From positions 1-8,703 of the forward strand of contig DOUV01000382.1 of NCBI GenBank assembly GCA_003520455.1: 8,703 bases of DNA, read 5' to 3'. The notes below the pieces were generated by a model. That model was given only the letters and a program-made list of their open reading frames with translations, made no database searches and was not told the origin of the DNA. A program made the translations under genes and the position numbers. This DNA comes from Chloroflexota bacterium (GTDB lineage Bacteria; Chloroflexota; Anaerolineae; Ardenticatenales; Ardenticatenaceae). Shown piece by piece: positions 1 to 5,998 of the stretch; the first letter of the stretch is position 1, and every line of letters begins with the position of its first letter.

Positions 1-29
1 ACCAGCCTGGCGGGCGGGAAGGGCACGCT
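1..29 (+). repeat. Direct repeat copy 1, inside permease paralogue 1
   Basis: These 29 bases are identical to 2671-2699. Both copies encode the same TSLAGGKGTL stretch of the two RbsC-type permeases. The identity may start further upstream, outside the window. It probably reflects gene duplication plus selection on a conserved motif, or recent gene conversion. Confidence 0.85.
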
Positions 30-189
30 GATCGGCTCCCTCATCGGCGTGTTCATCTTGCGAACACTCGATAATGGACTGATTTTGACCAACGTCTCGT
101 CGTACTACCAGGAAGTCGCCCGAGGTGTGGTGCTCCTCCTGGCGGTTGGCTTCGACCAGCTTCGTCTCCGTCTGAGGCGTACGTCGTAG
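1..189 (+). CDS. CUT2 sugar ABC transporter permease, 3' end only (RbsC family)
   Basis: This is the last 62 codons of a membrane permease; the start lies outside the window. The fragment opens with TSLAGGKGTL, a conserved motif of ribose-type (BPD_transp_2) permeases, followed by a hydrophobic helix (about residues 11-30 of the fragment), the motif SSYYQEVARG, and a last hydrophobic helix ending DQLRLRLRRTS before the TAG stop at 187-189. The arginine-rich tail fits a cytoplasmic C-terminus by the positive-inside rule. The protein moves a sugar across the inner membrane, powered by the ATPase encoded next. By hand alignment it is about 72% identical in protein and 77% in DNA, over 57 codons, to the matching part of the second permease (2671-2841). 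Unlike that paralogue it ends right after the last helix, with no fused binding domain. A heterodimeric channel is plausible. Family is secure; substrate is unknown. Confidence 0.9.
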   Translation, partial: TSLAGGKGTLIGSLIGVFILRTLDNGLILTNVSSYYQEVARGVVLLLAVGFDQLRLRLRRTS

Positions 190-235
190 GGGCCATTGTG
201 CCTCAACGATGTTCACGCAATCATTGTCGGACCGG

Positions 236-259
236 AGGGACGCAACTCAATTGCGCCCT
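236..259 (+). other. Intercistronic stem-loop between permease 1 and the ATPase gene
   Basis: In the 136-nt gap after the first permease, AGGG (236-239), a bulged A (240) and CGCAA (241-245) can pair with TTGCG (251-255) and CCCT (256-259), leaving the 5-nt loop CTCAA. This gives 9 bp with one bulge. No T-run follows, so it is not a textbook intrinsic terminator. It may stabilise or help process the transcript, or the inverted repeat may be an operator. The structure is seen in the sequence; the function is a guess. Confidence 0.4.
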
Positions 260-315
260 GACGGCCTGTATGGCACGTGATCCGCTCCGTGTTTCAGAGG
301 GACAGGATCGAGGGT

Positions 316-321
316 GAGGAG
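316..321 (+). promoter_or_regulatory. Ribosome binding site of the ATPase gene
   Basis: GAGGAG lies 4 nt before the ATG at 326. An alternative GTG at 314 is in frame four codons upstream, with a weaker, more distant purine stretch (AGAGGGA, 296-302). The Shine-Dalgarno match supports the ATG at 326, although the spacing is slightly short. Confidence 0.55.
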
Positions 322-325
322 CGCG

Positions 326-1867
326 ATGGAATATCGAGTTGCCGATCAGCCGCTGCTCGAGATGCGAGATATCTCAAAGAGCTTCTTCGGCGTGAAGGTG
401 CTGGACCAGGTCTCCATCGACTTATACGCGGGTGAGGTGCTCGCGCTGGTCGGCGAGAACGGCGCGGGCAAATCCACCCTGATCAAGATCTTGAATGGCG
501 ACTATCAGAAGGATAGTGGTTCGATCTTCATCAATGGGATGCCGGTTCACCTCAGCCGGCCGCGTGATGCCGAGACGCTGGGCATTCGCATGATCTACCA
601 GGAATTGCACTACGCGCCCGACCTGTCCGTGACGGAAAACCTGCTCCTCGGCCACCTCCCCAGGCGGAGCGGTCTGCTCGGCCGCCACATGGTTGATTGG
701 CCGAAAGCCCGCCAGATGGTGCGCGACTTCCTCCACATGCTCGAAGTCGATCTCGACCCTGGCGCGATCATGCGCGACTTGAGCGTGGTGGAGCGGCAAA
801 TCGTGGAGATCGTCAAAGCGCTCTCCACCCAGGCCAAAATCATCGTGATGGACGAGCCCACCGCCGCGCTGACCCCTCGCGAAGTGGAGTTGCTCTTCAA
901 CATCATCAGAACGTTGCGCGGCCAGGGCGTCGCGGTCGTCTACATCTCGCACCGGTTGGACGAGATCTACGAAATCGCGCAGCGCGTGGCCGTCCTGCGG
1001 GATGGGCGCCACGTGGGCACGCGGCGGGTCGAGAACGTCACTCACCGCGAGCTGATTCGGATGATGGTCGGGCGGGACGTGGATGTGTTGCGACGGGTCG
1101 ATGGTCGCGGAGCCCGCGGCGAGCACGGGGCGCGCGATGTGGCGTTGGAGGTCCGCGGCCTGACCCAGGCCGGCACGTACCAAGATATCGACCTGCAAGT
1201 CCATGCCGGCGAGATCGTCGGGATCTTCGGCTTGCTGGGGGCCGGTCACGTCGCCCTGACCCGCTCGATTTTCGGCGCCGAGCCGATCGACCGAGGCACG
1301 ATTCGAATCGACGGCCAGCATATTACGATCGCCTCCCCGCGGGATGCCCGCCTGGCGGGCATCGGCCTCGTGCCGATCGACCGCAAGGTCCAAGGGTTGA
1401 TTCTGGACATGAGCGTGCGCGGCAACCTGACCCTCTCGAACTGGCAGGCGCTCTCCCGCTTTGGCGTCTTCGACCACAAGGCCGAGCACGCTCACGCCCA
1501 AACGTGGGTGGACCGCCTGGGCATCCGCATGGCGGGAGACGCGGAGATCGAAACGCGCTACCTCAGCGGCGGCAATCAGCAGAAAGTCGTGCTGGGACGC
1601 TGGCTAGAGGCCAATGTGAAGGTTCTCTTGCTGAACGAGCCGACCTGGGGTGTGGACGTCGGCGCCCGCTCGGACATCTACGATCTGCTCGAGTCACTGG
1701 CCGAGCAAGGCATCGCCATTCTCATGGTCTCTTCTGATATTCAGGAAGTCCTCGCAGTCAGTCACCGAATCCTGACAATGTACAAGGGCCGGCTCACGGG
1801 CGAATTCAGCCATGCGGAGGCCACTCAGGAGAACCTGTTGCACGCGGCCGCCGGAGGCGAATCGTGA
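326..1867 (+). CDS. Sugar ABC transporter ATP-binding protein, CUT2 family (RbsA/MglA-like, two NBDs)
   Basis: This 513-residue protein has the usual length for RbsA/MglA/XylG ATPases. It should sit on the cytoplasmic face of the permease pair and drive sugar uptake by ATP hydrolysis. NBD1: Walker A GENGAGKST (about residues 44-51), Q-loop YQE (91-93), a diverged signature LSVVERQIVEI (from 152), Walker B IIVMDEPTAAL (172-181) and H-loop YISHRLDE (206-213). NBD2: a degenerate Walker A GLLGAGHVAL (302-311, no lysine), a canonical signature LSGGNQQK (413-420), Walker B VLLLNEPTWGVDVG (from 433) and VSSD where the H-loop histidine would be. One complete site (NBD1 Walker A plus NBD2 signature) and one degenerate site is normal for this family. 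Odd points are N437 for the usual Walker B Asp and W441 for the usual Arg in DEPTRG. The stop overlaps the start of the next gene by 4 nt (GTGA), implying translational coupling. Substrate cannot be read from the ATPase. Confidence 0.95.
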   Translation: MEYRVADQPLLEMRDISKSFFGVKVLDQVSIDLYAGEVLALVGENGAGKSTLIKILNGDYQKDSGSIFINGMPVHLSRPRDAETLGIRMIYQELHYAPDLSVTENLLLGHLPRRSGLLGRHMVDWPKARQMVRDFLHMLEVDLDPGAIMRDLSVVERQIVEIVKALSTQAKIIVMDEPTAALTPREVELLFNIIRTLRGQGVAVVYISHRLDEIYEIAQRVAVLRDGRHVGTRRVENVTHRELIRMMVGRDVDVLRRVDGRGARGEHGARDVALEVRGLTQAGTYQDIDLQVHAGEIVGIFGLLGAGHVALTRSIFGAEPIDRGTIRIDGQHITIASPRDARLAGIGLVPIDRKVQGLILDMSVRGNLTLSNWQALSRFGVFDHKAEHAHAQTWVDRLGIRMAGDAEIETRYLSGGNQQKVVLGRWLEANVKVLLLNEPTWGVDVGARSDIYDLLESLAEQGIAILMVSSDIQEVLAVSHRILTMYKGRLTGEFSHAEATQENLLHAAAGGES

Positions 1868-3753
1868 GCGCGACGACCAGAACACTTCCAGTCCCGAAGC
1901 GCCCGCCCCTGCGGAAGATCTTGAATGCTCGCTCGCTCCAGCAGGGCGCGGGCCTGGTGCTCATGTATGTCATCATCCTGGTGGTGGCATCTGTTCTCTC
2001 CCCCTATTTCCTCAGCACGCGCAATTTCCTCAATCTGCTGCTGGCCAGCTCCACGATTGGGATGATCGCCATCTTCACCACGATGCTGATGGTCGGCGGC
2101 GGCCTGGATTTGTCCGTCGGCTCGACCGTGGCACTGGCGGGAGTGGTGATCTCCCACACCCAATATGCCCTGGGTGTTTGGGGTGCCGTTGCCGCTGGGA
2201 TCGGCATCGGGCTGCTCATCGGCGGGCTGAATGGGCTCATCGTCACCCGAGTCGGCATCAACCCGCTCATCACGACCCTGGGCATGTTGTCGGTTGCGCG
2301 CGGACTCGCATTCGTACTCTCGGGCGGGTTGAGCGAGCCGATGCTCGATCCAACCTTCGGTGTGCTTGGGCGCGGATCGATTGCGGGCGTGCCGGTCCCG
2401 GTACTGGTTTTGCTCGTGCTGTTCGTCGGAGCCTTCATCGTCATGCACTACACCACCTACGGCCGCGCGATGTACGCCATCGGCGGCAACCTGGAGGCCA
2501 GTTATCTCGCCGGGCTCCCGGTGAAGCGCTATCAATTGATAGCCTACATTCTCTCAGGTCTGAGCGCGGCGGTGGCAGGCGTCTTTCTGACCTCCCAACT
2601 CGGGGCGGGCGCACCACAGGCGGCCTTCGGCCTGGAGTTGAGCGTGATCGCGGCCGTCGTCCTCGGCGGGACCAGCCTGGCGGGCGGGAAGGGCACGCTC
2701 TTCGGAACGCTCATCGGCGTGCTCATCCTCGGGACACTCAATAACGGCATGGTTCTGCTCAGCATGTCATCCTACTACCAGCAGGTCGCCCAAGGCCTGG
2801 TGCTCCTGCTGGCCGTGGGTCTCGACCAACTGCGCATCGGCAGTATCGGGCGCAGCACCACGACCAAGAGCTTCCGGGTCGGCTTTGCCGCCCTCAACGG
2901 GGAGTTGCCCGCTACCATCGAGATGCGCGCCGGATTGGAGCAGGCAGCGTTACACGCGGGCGACCTGAGCCTGCGGCTGGTCGAGAACAGGCTCGACGAG
3001 CACGCCGTTCAGAGCAGCGCCGAGCGCCTGATCGCCGAGAAGGTTGATCTGGCGATTGTCGCTGGGATCAATGAACAGGCATGCAGCCAACTGGTGAGTC
3101 GATTCCGTGAGGCGGGTATCCCCGTGATCGCGGTCGACACACCCGCACCGGGGGCGCTCTTCTTCGGTGCCGACAACCATCGGGCGGGCTGGCTGGCCGG
3201 AGAGGCGCTGGGGGCCTGGATTCAGGCCCACTGGGGTGGGCAGATCGACCGGCTGATCGCGCTTGGGGAGCCCGGAGCAGGCAGAGCCCTCGCGGCCCGC
3301 CTGCAGGGGCAGCGCGATGGGCTGGAAGCGGCAATCGGGCCGATCACCGACGATCGAGTGATCTCCCTCGATGCTCATGGCAGCATCGAAGCAAGCCAGG
3401 CCCAGGTGGAGGAACTGCTGGCGAGCCTTCCCGGCGCCCACAAACTCGCAGTCATCTGCTTCAGCGATGAGTCCGCCCTGGGCGCCGTGGCCGCGGCCGG
3501 GGCGGCCGGTCGGTTGGAGGATATCGTCGTGGTGGGCCAGGGAGCGAGCCGGCTGGCGCGTGAGGAGATTCGCGCGTCCGGTTCTCGCCTGATCGGTTCG
3601 GTGATGTACGCTCCGGAGCGCTACGGCGAGCGTCTGCTCCAGATTGCCCGCCAGGTTCTCGCGGGCGACCAGGTGCCGCCGGCGCTGTACGTCGAGCACG
3701 CGTTCATCAACCGCGAGAACATTGACGTCTACTACCCCGAACTGACGGAGTAG
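1864..3753 (+). CDS. Fused CUT2 sugar permease and sugar-binding domain protein (RbsC-like + Peripla_BP_4-like)
   Basis: This 629-residue protein has two parts. Residues 1-325 form an RbsC-type permease. It has a basic N-terminus (K12, R13, R17, K18), about ten hydrophobic segments (roughly 28-48, 55-77, 85-98, 104-128, 131-152, 172-196, 222-244, 252-268, 278-298, 305-322), the family motifs GGGLDLSVGS (78-87) and GGTSLAGGKGT (268-278), and the ending GLDQLRIG. Residues about 336-629 resemble a ribose/LacI-type periplasmic binding fold: SFRVGFAAL at the first strand, AEKVDLAIVAG (391-401), AGIPVIAVDTP (417-427), FFGADNHRAGWLAGEAL (433-449), CFSDESALGA (532-541), RLEDIVVVGQG (550-560) and APERYGERLL (583-592). 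At about 294 residues the domain is of full size. There is no signal peptide, lipobox or extra helix between the parts, and the join is basic (R324, R330, K335, R338), so the binding domain is predicted to be cytoplasmic. GTG start with GGAGG at 1853-1857. Domain calls are firm; ligand and orientation are inference. Confidence 0.93.
   Translation: MSATTRTLPVPKRPPLRKILNARSLQQGAGLVLMYVIILVVASVLSPYFLSTRNFLNLLLASSTIGMIAIFTTMLMVGGGLDLSVGSTVALAGVVISHTQYALGVWGAVAAGIGIGLLIGGLNGLIVTRVGINPLITTLGMLSVARGLAFVLSGGLSEPMLDPTFGVLGRGSIAGVPVPVLVLLVLFVGAFIVMHYTTYGRAMYAIGGNLEASYLAGLPVKRYQLIAYILSGLSAAVAGVFLTSQLGAGAPQAAFGLELSVIAAVVLGGTSLAGGKGTLFGTLIGVLILGTLNNGMVLLSMSSYYQQVAQGLVLLLAVGLDQLRIGSIGRSTTTKSFRVGFAALNGELPATIEMRAGLEQAALHAGDLSLRLVENRLDEHAVQSSAERLIAEKVDLAIVAGINEQACSQLVSRFREAGIPVIAVDTPAPGALFFGADNHRAGWLAGEALGAWIQAHWGGQIDRLIALGEPGAGRALAARLQGQRDGLEAAIGPITDDRVISLDAHGSIEASQAQVEELLASLPGAHKLAVICFSDESALGAVAAAGAAGRLEDIVVVGQGASRLAREEIRASGSRLIGSVMYAPERYGERLLQIARQVLAGDQVPPALYVEHAFINRENIDVYYPELTE
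2671..2699 (+). repeat. Direct repeat copy 2, inside permease paralogue 2
   Basis: These bases are identical to 1-29 and encode TSLAGGKGTL in the fused permease. Downstream the two genes stay alignable without gaps to about 171 and 2841 at about 77% identity, then diverge completely where the fused binding domain begins. Confidence 0.85.
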
Positions 3754-3995
3754 CTTGCGCGCAGTGGCAGAAGCCTGCTCCTTCAAGGCGAGATTGGAGA
3801 TTACCGATCCTGGCATGGGTTGCCAGCGTCTCTACGTGATGCGCGATACCGAAAAAGGTGAACCACGAATCACACAGCATGGCTCCCGGTTCGGGATGCA
3901 ACAGATCAGCAGGGATTTCGCACTCGGGTTGCGTATTCGGCAGGATGCGGACCCAAGCCCCAATCTCCGACTTCGGACGTTTTGAGGAGGCCGAG
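3754..3995 (+). other. 242-nt intergenic region with a small inverted repeat
   Basis: This is the largest gap in the cluster, between the fused permease and the SGNH hydrolase gene. I recognise no coding sequence in it. It contains a perfect 6-bp inverted repeat, CTGGCA (3810-3815) and TGCCAG (3821-3826) with loop TGGGT, not followed by a T-run. I could not find a convincing -35/-10 promoter pair. The 3' end carries the Shine-Dalgarno of the next gene. The gap may separate the transporter transcript from the catabolic genes, or hold an internal promoter or mRNA processing site. Confidence 0.45.
3984..3990 (+). promoter_or_regulatory. Ribosome binding site setting the start of the SGNH hydrolase
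   Basis: GAGGAGG lies 5 nt before the ATG at 3996. It selects this start over an in-frame ATG at 3858, which would add 46 residues without recognisable structure. Confidence 0.8.
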
Positions 3996-4850
3996 ATGAC
4001 AGACGGCTCAACGTTGGCGCCGGAAACAACCTTTTCGATTGATTTCAACCTCCACATGGTGCCCGCGGCCCTGGGACTCGATGTCCCTCCGCCGGCCGCA
4101 GCCGCGATGTTTGGCATCGGCGAGGCACAGCTTGCGGCCTACGTGGCGACCGTGGACGCGACGGTCAAACAGATCGCCGCCAACCTGCTCGCTCGGCCGG
4201 ATATCGCGGAGGCCGTCGACCGGCTGGCGGTCCCGGCCGGCGGCACCGTGATGGTGATCGGCGACTCAATCACGACCTACCGCTACGGCTATGCCCCGCT
4301 CTTGCAGGCATTGCTGGCTCTGCGCCGCCCGAACGACACGATCCGCTTTTTCAACGGTGGCCAATCCGGATATACGTCGACTCACGCCCTGGAGGTTATC
4401 TACACCCAGTTTCTGGCGCAACAACCCGACTGGCTGTTCATCATGTTCGGCGTGAACGACTGCAAGCACTTCGGCGGCCCGCAAACGAAAACGCTGGTCT
4501 CGCTCGAGGAGTACCGCCGAAATATGGCCGCGATCGTGGACGCATTTCTCACGCACACCGCGGCTCACCTGGTGCTCCTGACTCCAACGCCCGTGGTCGA
4601 GAGCGTCGTCAATTCCAATCCTGACTTTGCGGCCATGCGGATGACGTGGGACAACACGGATATTCAGGCCCGTGCTGAGGTGATCCGCGATCTAGCGGGC
4701 AGGCACGGCCTTCCGCTGGTCGATCTGGTGGGTGCATTCGGCCTGGACCCCGATCCGGCGCTCTTTCTGCCTGATGGGCTGCATCCCGGCCCGGCCGGAC
4801 ACAAGATGATGTTGGAGTGGGCGTTACGTGTCCTGCCCGCGTTGCAGTGA
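3996..4850 (+). CDS. SGNH/GDSL-family hydrolase (probable intracellular carbohydrate esterase)
   Basis: This 284-residue protein has the four SGNH blocks in order. Block I is VIGDSITT with nucleophile Ser91. Block II is the glycine in NGGQSG (about 120-125). Block III is FGVND with Asn154. Block V is LPDGLHP with Asp260 and His263, completing the Ser-Asp-His triad. SGNH enzymes cleave ester bonds such as O-acetyl groups on sugars. The first 80 or so residues, before the strand leading into block I, are an N-terminal extension rich in Ala and likely helical from about 37 onward; I do not recognise it. No signal peptide or membrane segment is visible, so the enzyme should act in the cytosol on imported, acylated sugars. 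It lies between the transporter and the glycosidase, fitting removal of an ester before or after glycoside cleavage. The substrate is inferred; a lysophospholipase-type role is less likely in this context. Confidence 0.9.
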   Translation: MTDGSTLAPETTFSIDFNLHMVPAALGLDVPPPAAAAMFGIGEAQLAAYVATVDATVKQIAANLLARPDIAEAVDRLAVPAGGTVMVIGDSITTYRYGYAPLLQALLALRRPNDTIRFFNGGQSGYTSTHALEVIYTQFLAQQPDWLFIMFGVNDCKHFGGPQTKTLVSLEEYRRNMAAIVDAFLTHTAAHLVLLTPTPVVESVVNSNPDFAAMRMTWDNTDIQARAEVIRDLAGRHGLPLVDLVGAFGLDPDPALFLPDGLHPGPAGHKMMLEWALRVLPALQ

Positions 4851-4855
4851 AGGAC

Positions 4856-4888
4856 AGCAGCCCGGCGAGCGGGCGAGGCCTTGCTGCT
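4856..4888 (+). other. Inverted repeat between the SGNH and DUF4037 genes
   Basis: AGCAGC (4856-4861) and GCTGCT (4883-4888) can form a 6-bp stem around a 21-nt loop, in the 63-nt gap just before the Shine-Dalgarno of the next gene. The loop is GC-rich and can fold further (CCCG and CGGG). No T-run follows. It could slow translation start or protect the mRNA, but a chance match in GC-rich DNA is also possible. Confidence 0.25.
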
Positions 4889-4901
4889 CCCCGACCAACC
4901 C

Positions 4902-4907
4902 AGGAGG
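4902..4907 (+). promoter_or_regulatory. Ribosome binding site of the DUF4037 gene
   Basis: AGGAGG is a near-perfect Shine-Dalgarno 6 nt before the ATG at 4914. It decides the start against an in-frame TTG at 4881, which has no comparable site. Confidence 0.85.
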
Positions 4908-4913
4908 ATCATC

Positions 4914-5966
4914 ATGGGTGACTCAATCATCGATGTGAGCCGCGAGTTTTTTCACGCGCTTGTCAAGCCAATCCTCGAGCGGGAGTTTCCGGAGGAAACG
5001 GCCGAGACAGCCTTCGGCGTCTTCGGGTACGGTTCCGAGGCCCTGGGGATGGATGACGATTATTCCCGCGATCACCATTGGGGTCTGCGGATCGACGCCT
5101 TGATGCCGGATGAGGTCTTCCAGAGCCGGCGCGAGGCCATCATGCAGGTGCTCAGCGACAACCTTCCCTCCTCGTTTCAAGGCCACTCCCTGCGCGAGGG
5201 TCACGTGCCTGGAAAGGGCCTGGCCCCCGACAGCCTGCCCGGCTTTTTGATGCGCACCATCGGGATGGATCATGCCCCGCGGACCGACACCGAATGGCTC
5301 TCCATCCCGGAGGAAGACATTATCCACATCATCAATGGCGAGCTCTGGCACGACCCTGCCGGGCATTTCACCGCGATCCGGCGGACCTTCCAGAGCTACT
5401 ACCCTGAGCCGGTTCGGCGGCGACGGATCGCCCACTGGTGCCGCTACTTCTCCGGGATGGGCAGCTATGCGCTCAAGCGAGCGATCCTCCGCAACAACGA
5501 TTTCTACGCCGCGACGGCCTTTGCCAAAGCAATCCGCTGGGGCGTGCAGCTGGCTTTCCTCCTGGACCGGCAGTACTTCCCCTACGACAAGTGGCTGATG
5601 GCCTACTTCGAGCGGCTCCCCCGCCTGGCGGCCCCGTTGTGCCCCATTGTTGAGGAGGCGGTGAGCCTTGCGACGCCCTGGGAGCGCAAACTGGCGTTAC
5701 TCGACGACATGGCCGACATCCTCGACGCCACAATGGTTGCCGATGGTCTGATCCAACCGCACCCCAAATTCACCGGCTCGCCCACCTCCGGCTACCGCCT
5801 GCTCGAGCACGCCTACGCCGAGTTGATCCAGAGCGCGCCGGCAGAGATCAAGGCGGTCGTCCCGGTGTGGGATCAGGTTTACCTGGAACAATTCCATAGC
5901 GGCTACGTCAACTCCATCGATCTGCACACCTGGGACGAGATCTTGAACCTGAGCGCGGAAGATTAA
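4914..5966 (+). CDS. DUF4037 protein with nucleotidyltransferase-like fold, function unknown
   Basis: This 350-residue protein has two recognisable parts. Residues about 30-62 read FGYGSEALGMDDDYSRDHHWG followed by RIDALM: a Gly-Ser (40-41) then clustered acids (D47-D49, D53, D61), the layout of the nucleotidyltransferase-superfamily GS...D-x-D active site. Residues about 127-240 match the DUF4037 pattern as I remember it: WLSIPEEDIIHIINGELWHDP is typical, followed by a helical stretch with YYPEPVRRRRIAHW, GVQLAFLLDRQYFPYDKW and ARLP-like FERLPRLA. The C-terminal 100 residues look helical and may pack as in kanamycin-nucleotidyltransferase-like proteins. No signal peptide or membrane segment is seen. 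Such a protein could transfer a nucleotide to a small molecule or sugar, or only bind nucleotides; no reaction is known to me for the family. It sits in the middle of a sugar catabolic cluster, suggesting a link to sugar or sugar-phosphate metabolism. Family call is fairly sure; function is open. Confidence 0.82.
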   Translation: MGDSIIDVSREFFHALVKPILEREFPEETAETAFGVFGYGSEALGMDDDYSRDHHWGLRIDALMPDEVFQSRREAIMQVLSDNLPSSFQGHSLREGHVPGKGLAPDSLPGFLMRTIGMDHAPRTDTEWLSIPEEDIIHIINGELWHDPAGHFTAIRRTFQSYYPEPVRRRRIAHWCRYFSGMGSYALKRAILRNNDFYAATAFAKAIRWGVQLAFLLDRQYFPYDKWLMAYFERLPRLAAPLCPIVEEAVSLATPWERKLALLDDMADILDATMVADGLIQPHPKFTGSPTSGYRLLEHAYAELIQSAPAEIKAVVPVWDQVYLEQFHSGYVNSIDLHTWDEILNLSAED

Positions 5967-5998
5967 TCGCGACGCTCACATTCGAATTCGGTGGGCCG

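Noticed and set aside
314..325. GTG at 314 as the ATPase start
   Set aside because: It adds only four residues and lacks a well-placed Shine-Dalgarno, whereas GAGGAG precedes the ATG at 326. It is not fully excluded.
422..1501. Long open frame on the - strand (359 codons) opposite the ATPase gene
   Set aside because: The opposite frame holds a full set of ABC motifs. The antisense translation shows no recognisable domain and is the shadow expected in GC-rich DNA.
697..1737. 346-codon + strand frame overlapping the ATPase gene
   Set aside because: The translation is arginine-rich and low in complexity, as out-of-frame reading of high-GC DNA gives, and it clashes with the true ATPase frame.
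2950..3816. Open frame on the - strand (288 codons) opposite the binding domain
   Set aside because: It shows no recognisable family motif and lies across a clear sense-strand domain; treated as a shadow frame.
3755..3985. 76-codon + strand frame starting with TTG right after the permease stop
   Set aside because: No Shine-Dalgarno, no recognisable motif, and it runs into the ribosome binding site of the SGNH gene.
3858..3995. 46-residue N-terminal extension of the SGNH hydrolase from an ATG at 3858
   Set aside because: The extension looks like translated intergenic DNA and the GAGGAGG at 3984-3990 clearly serves the ATG at 3996.
4881..4913. TTG at 4881 as the start of the DUF4037 protein
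   Set aside because: The AGGAGG at 4902-4907 is correctly spaced for the ATG at 4914.
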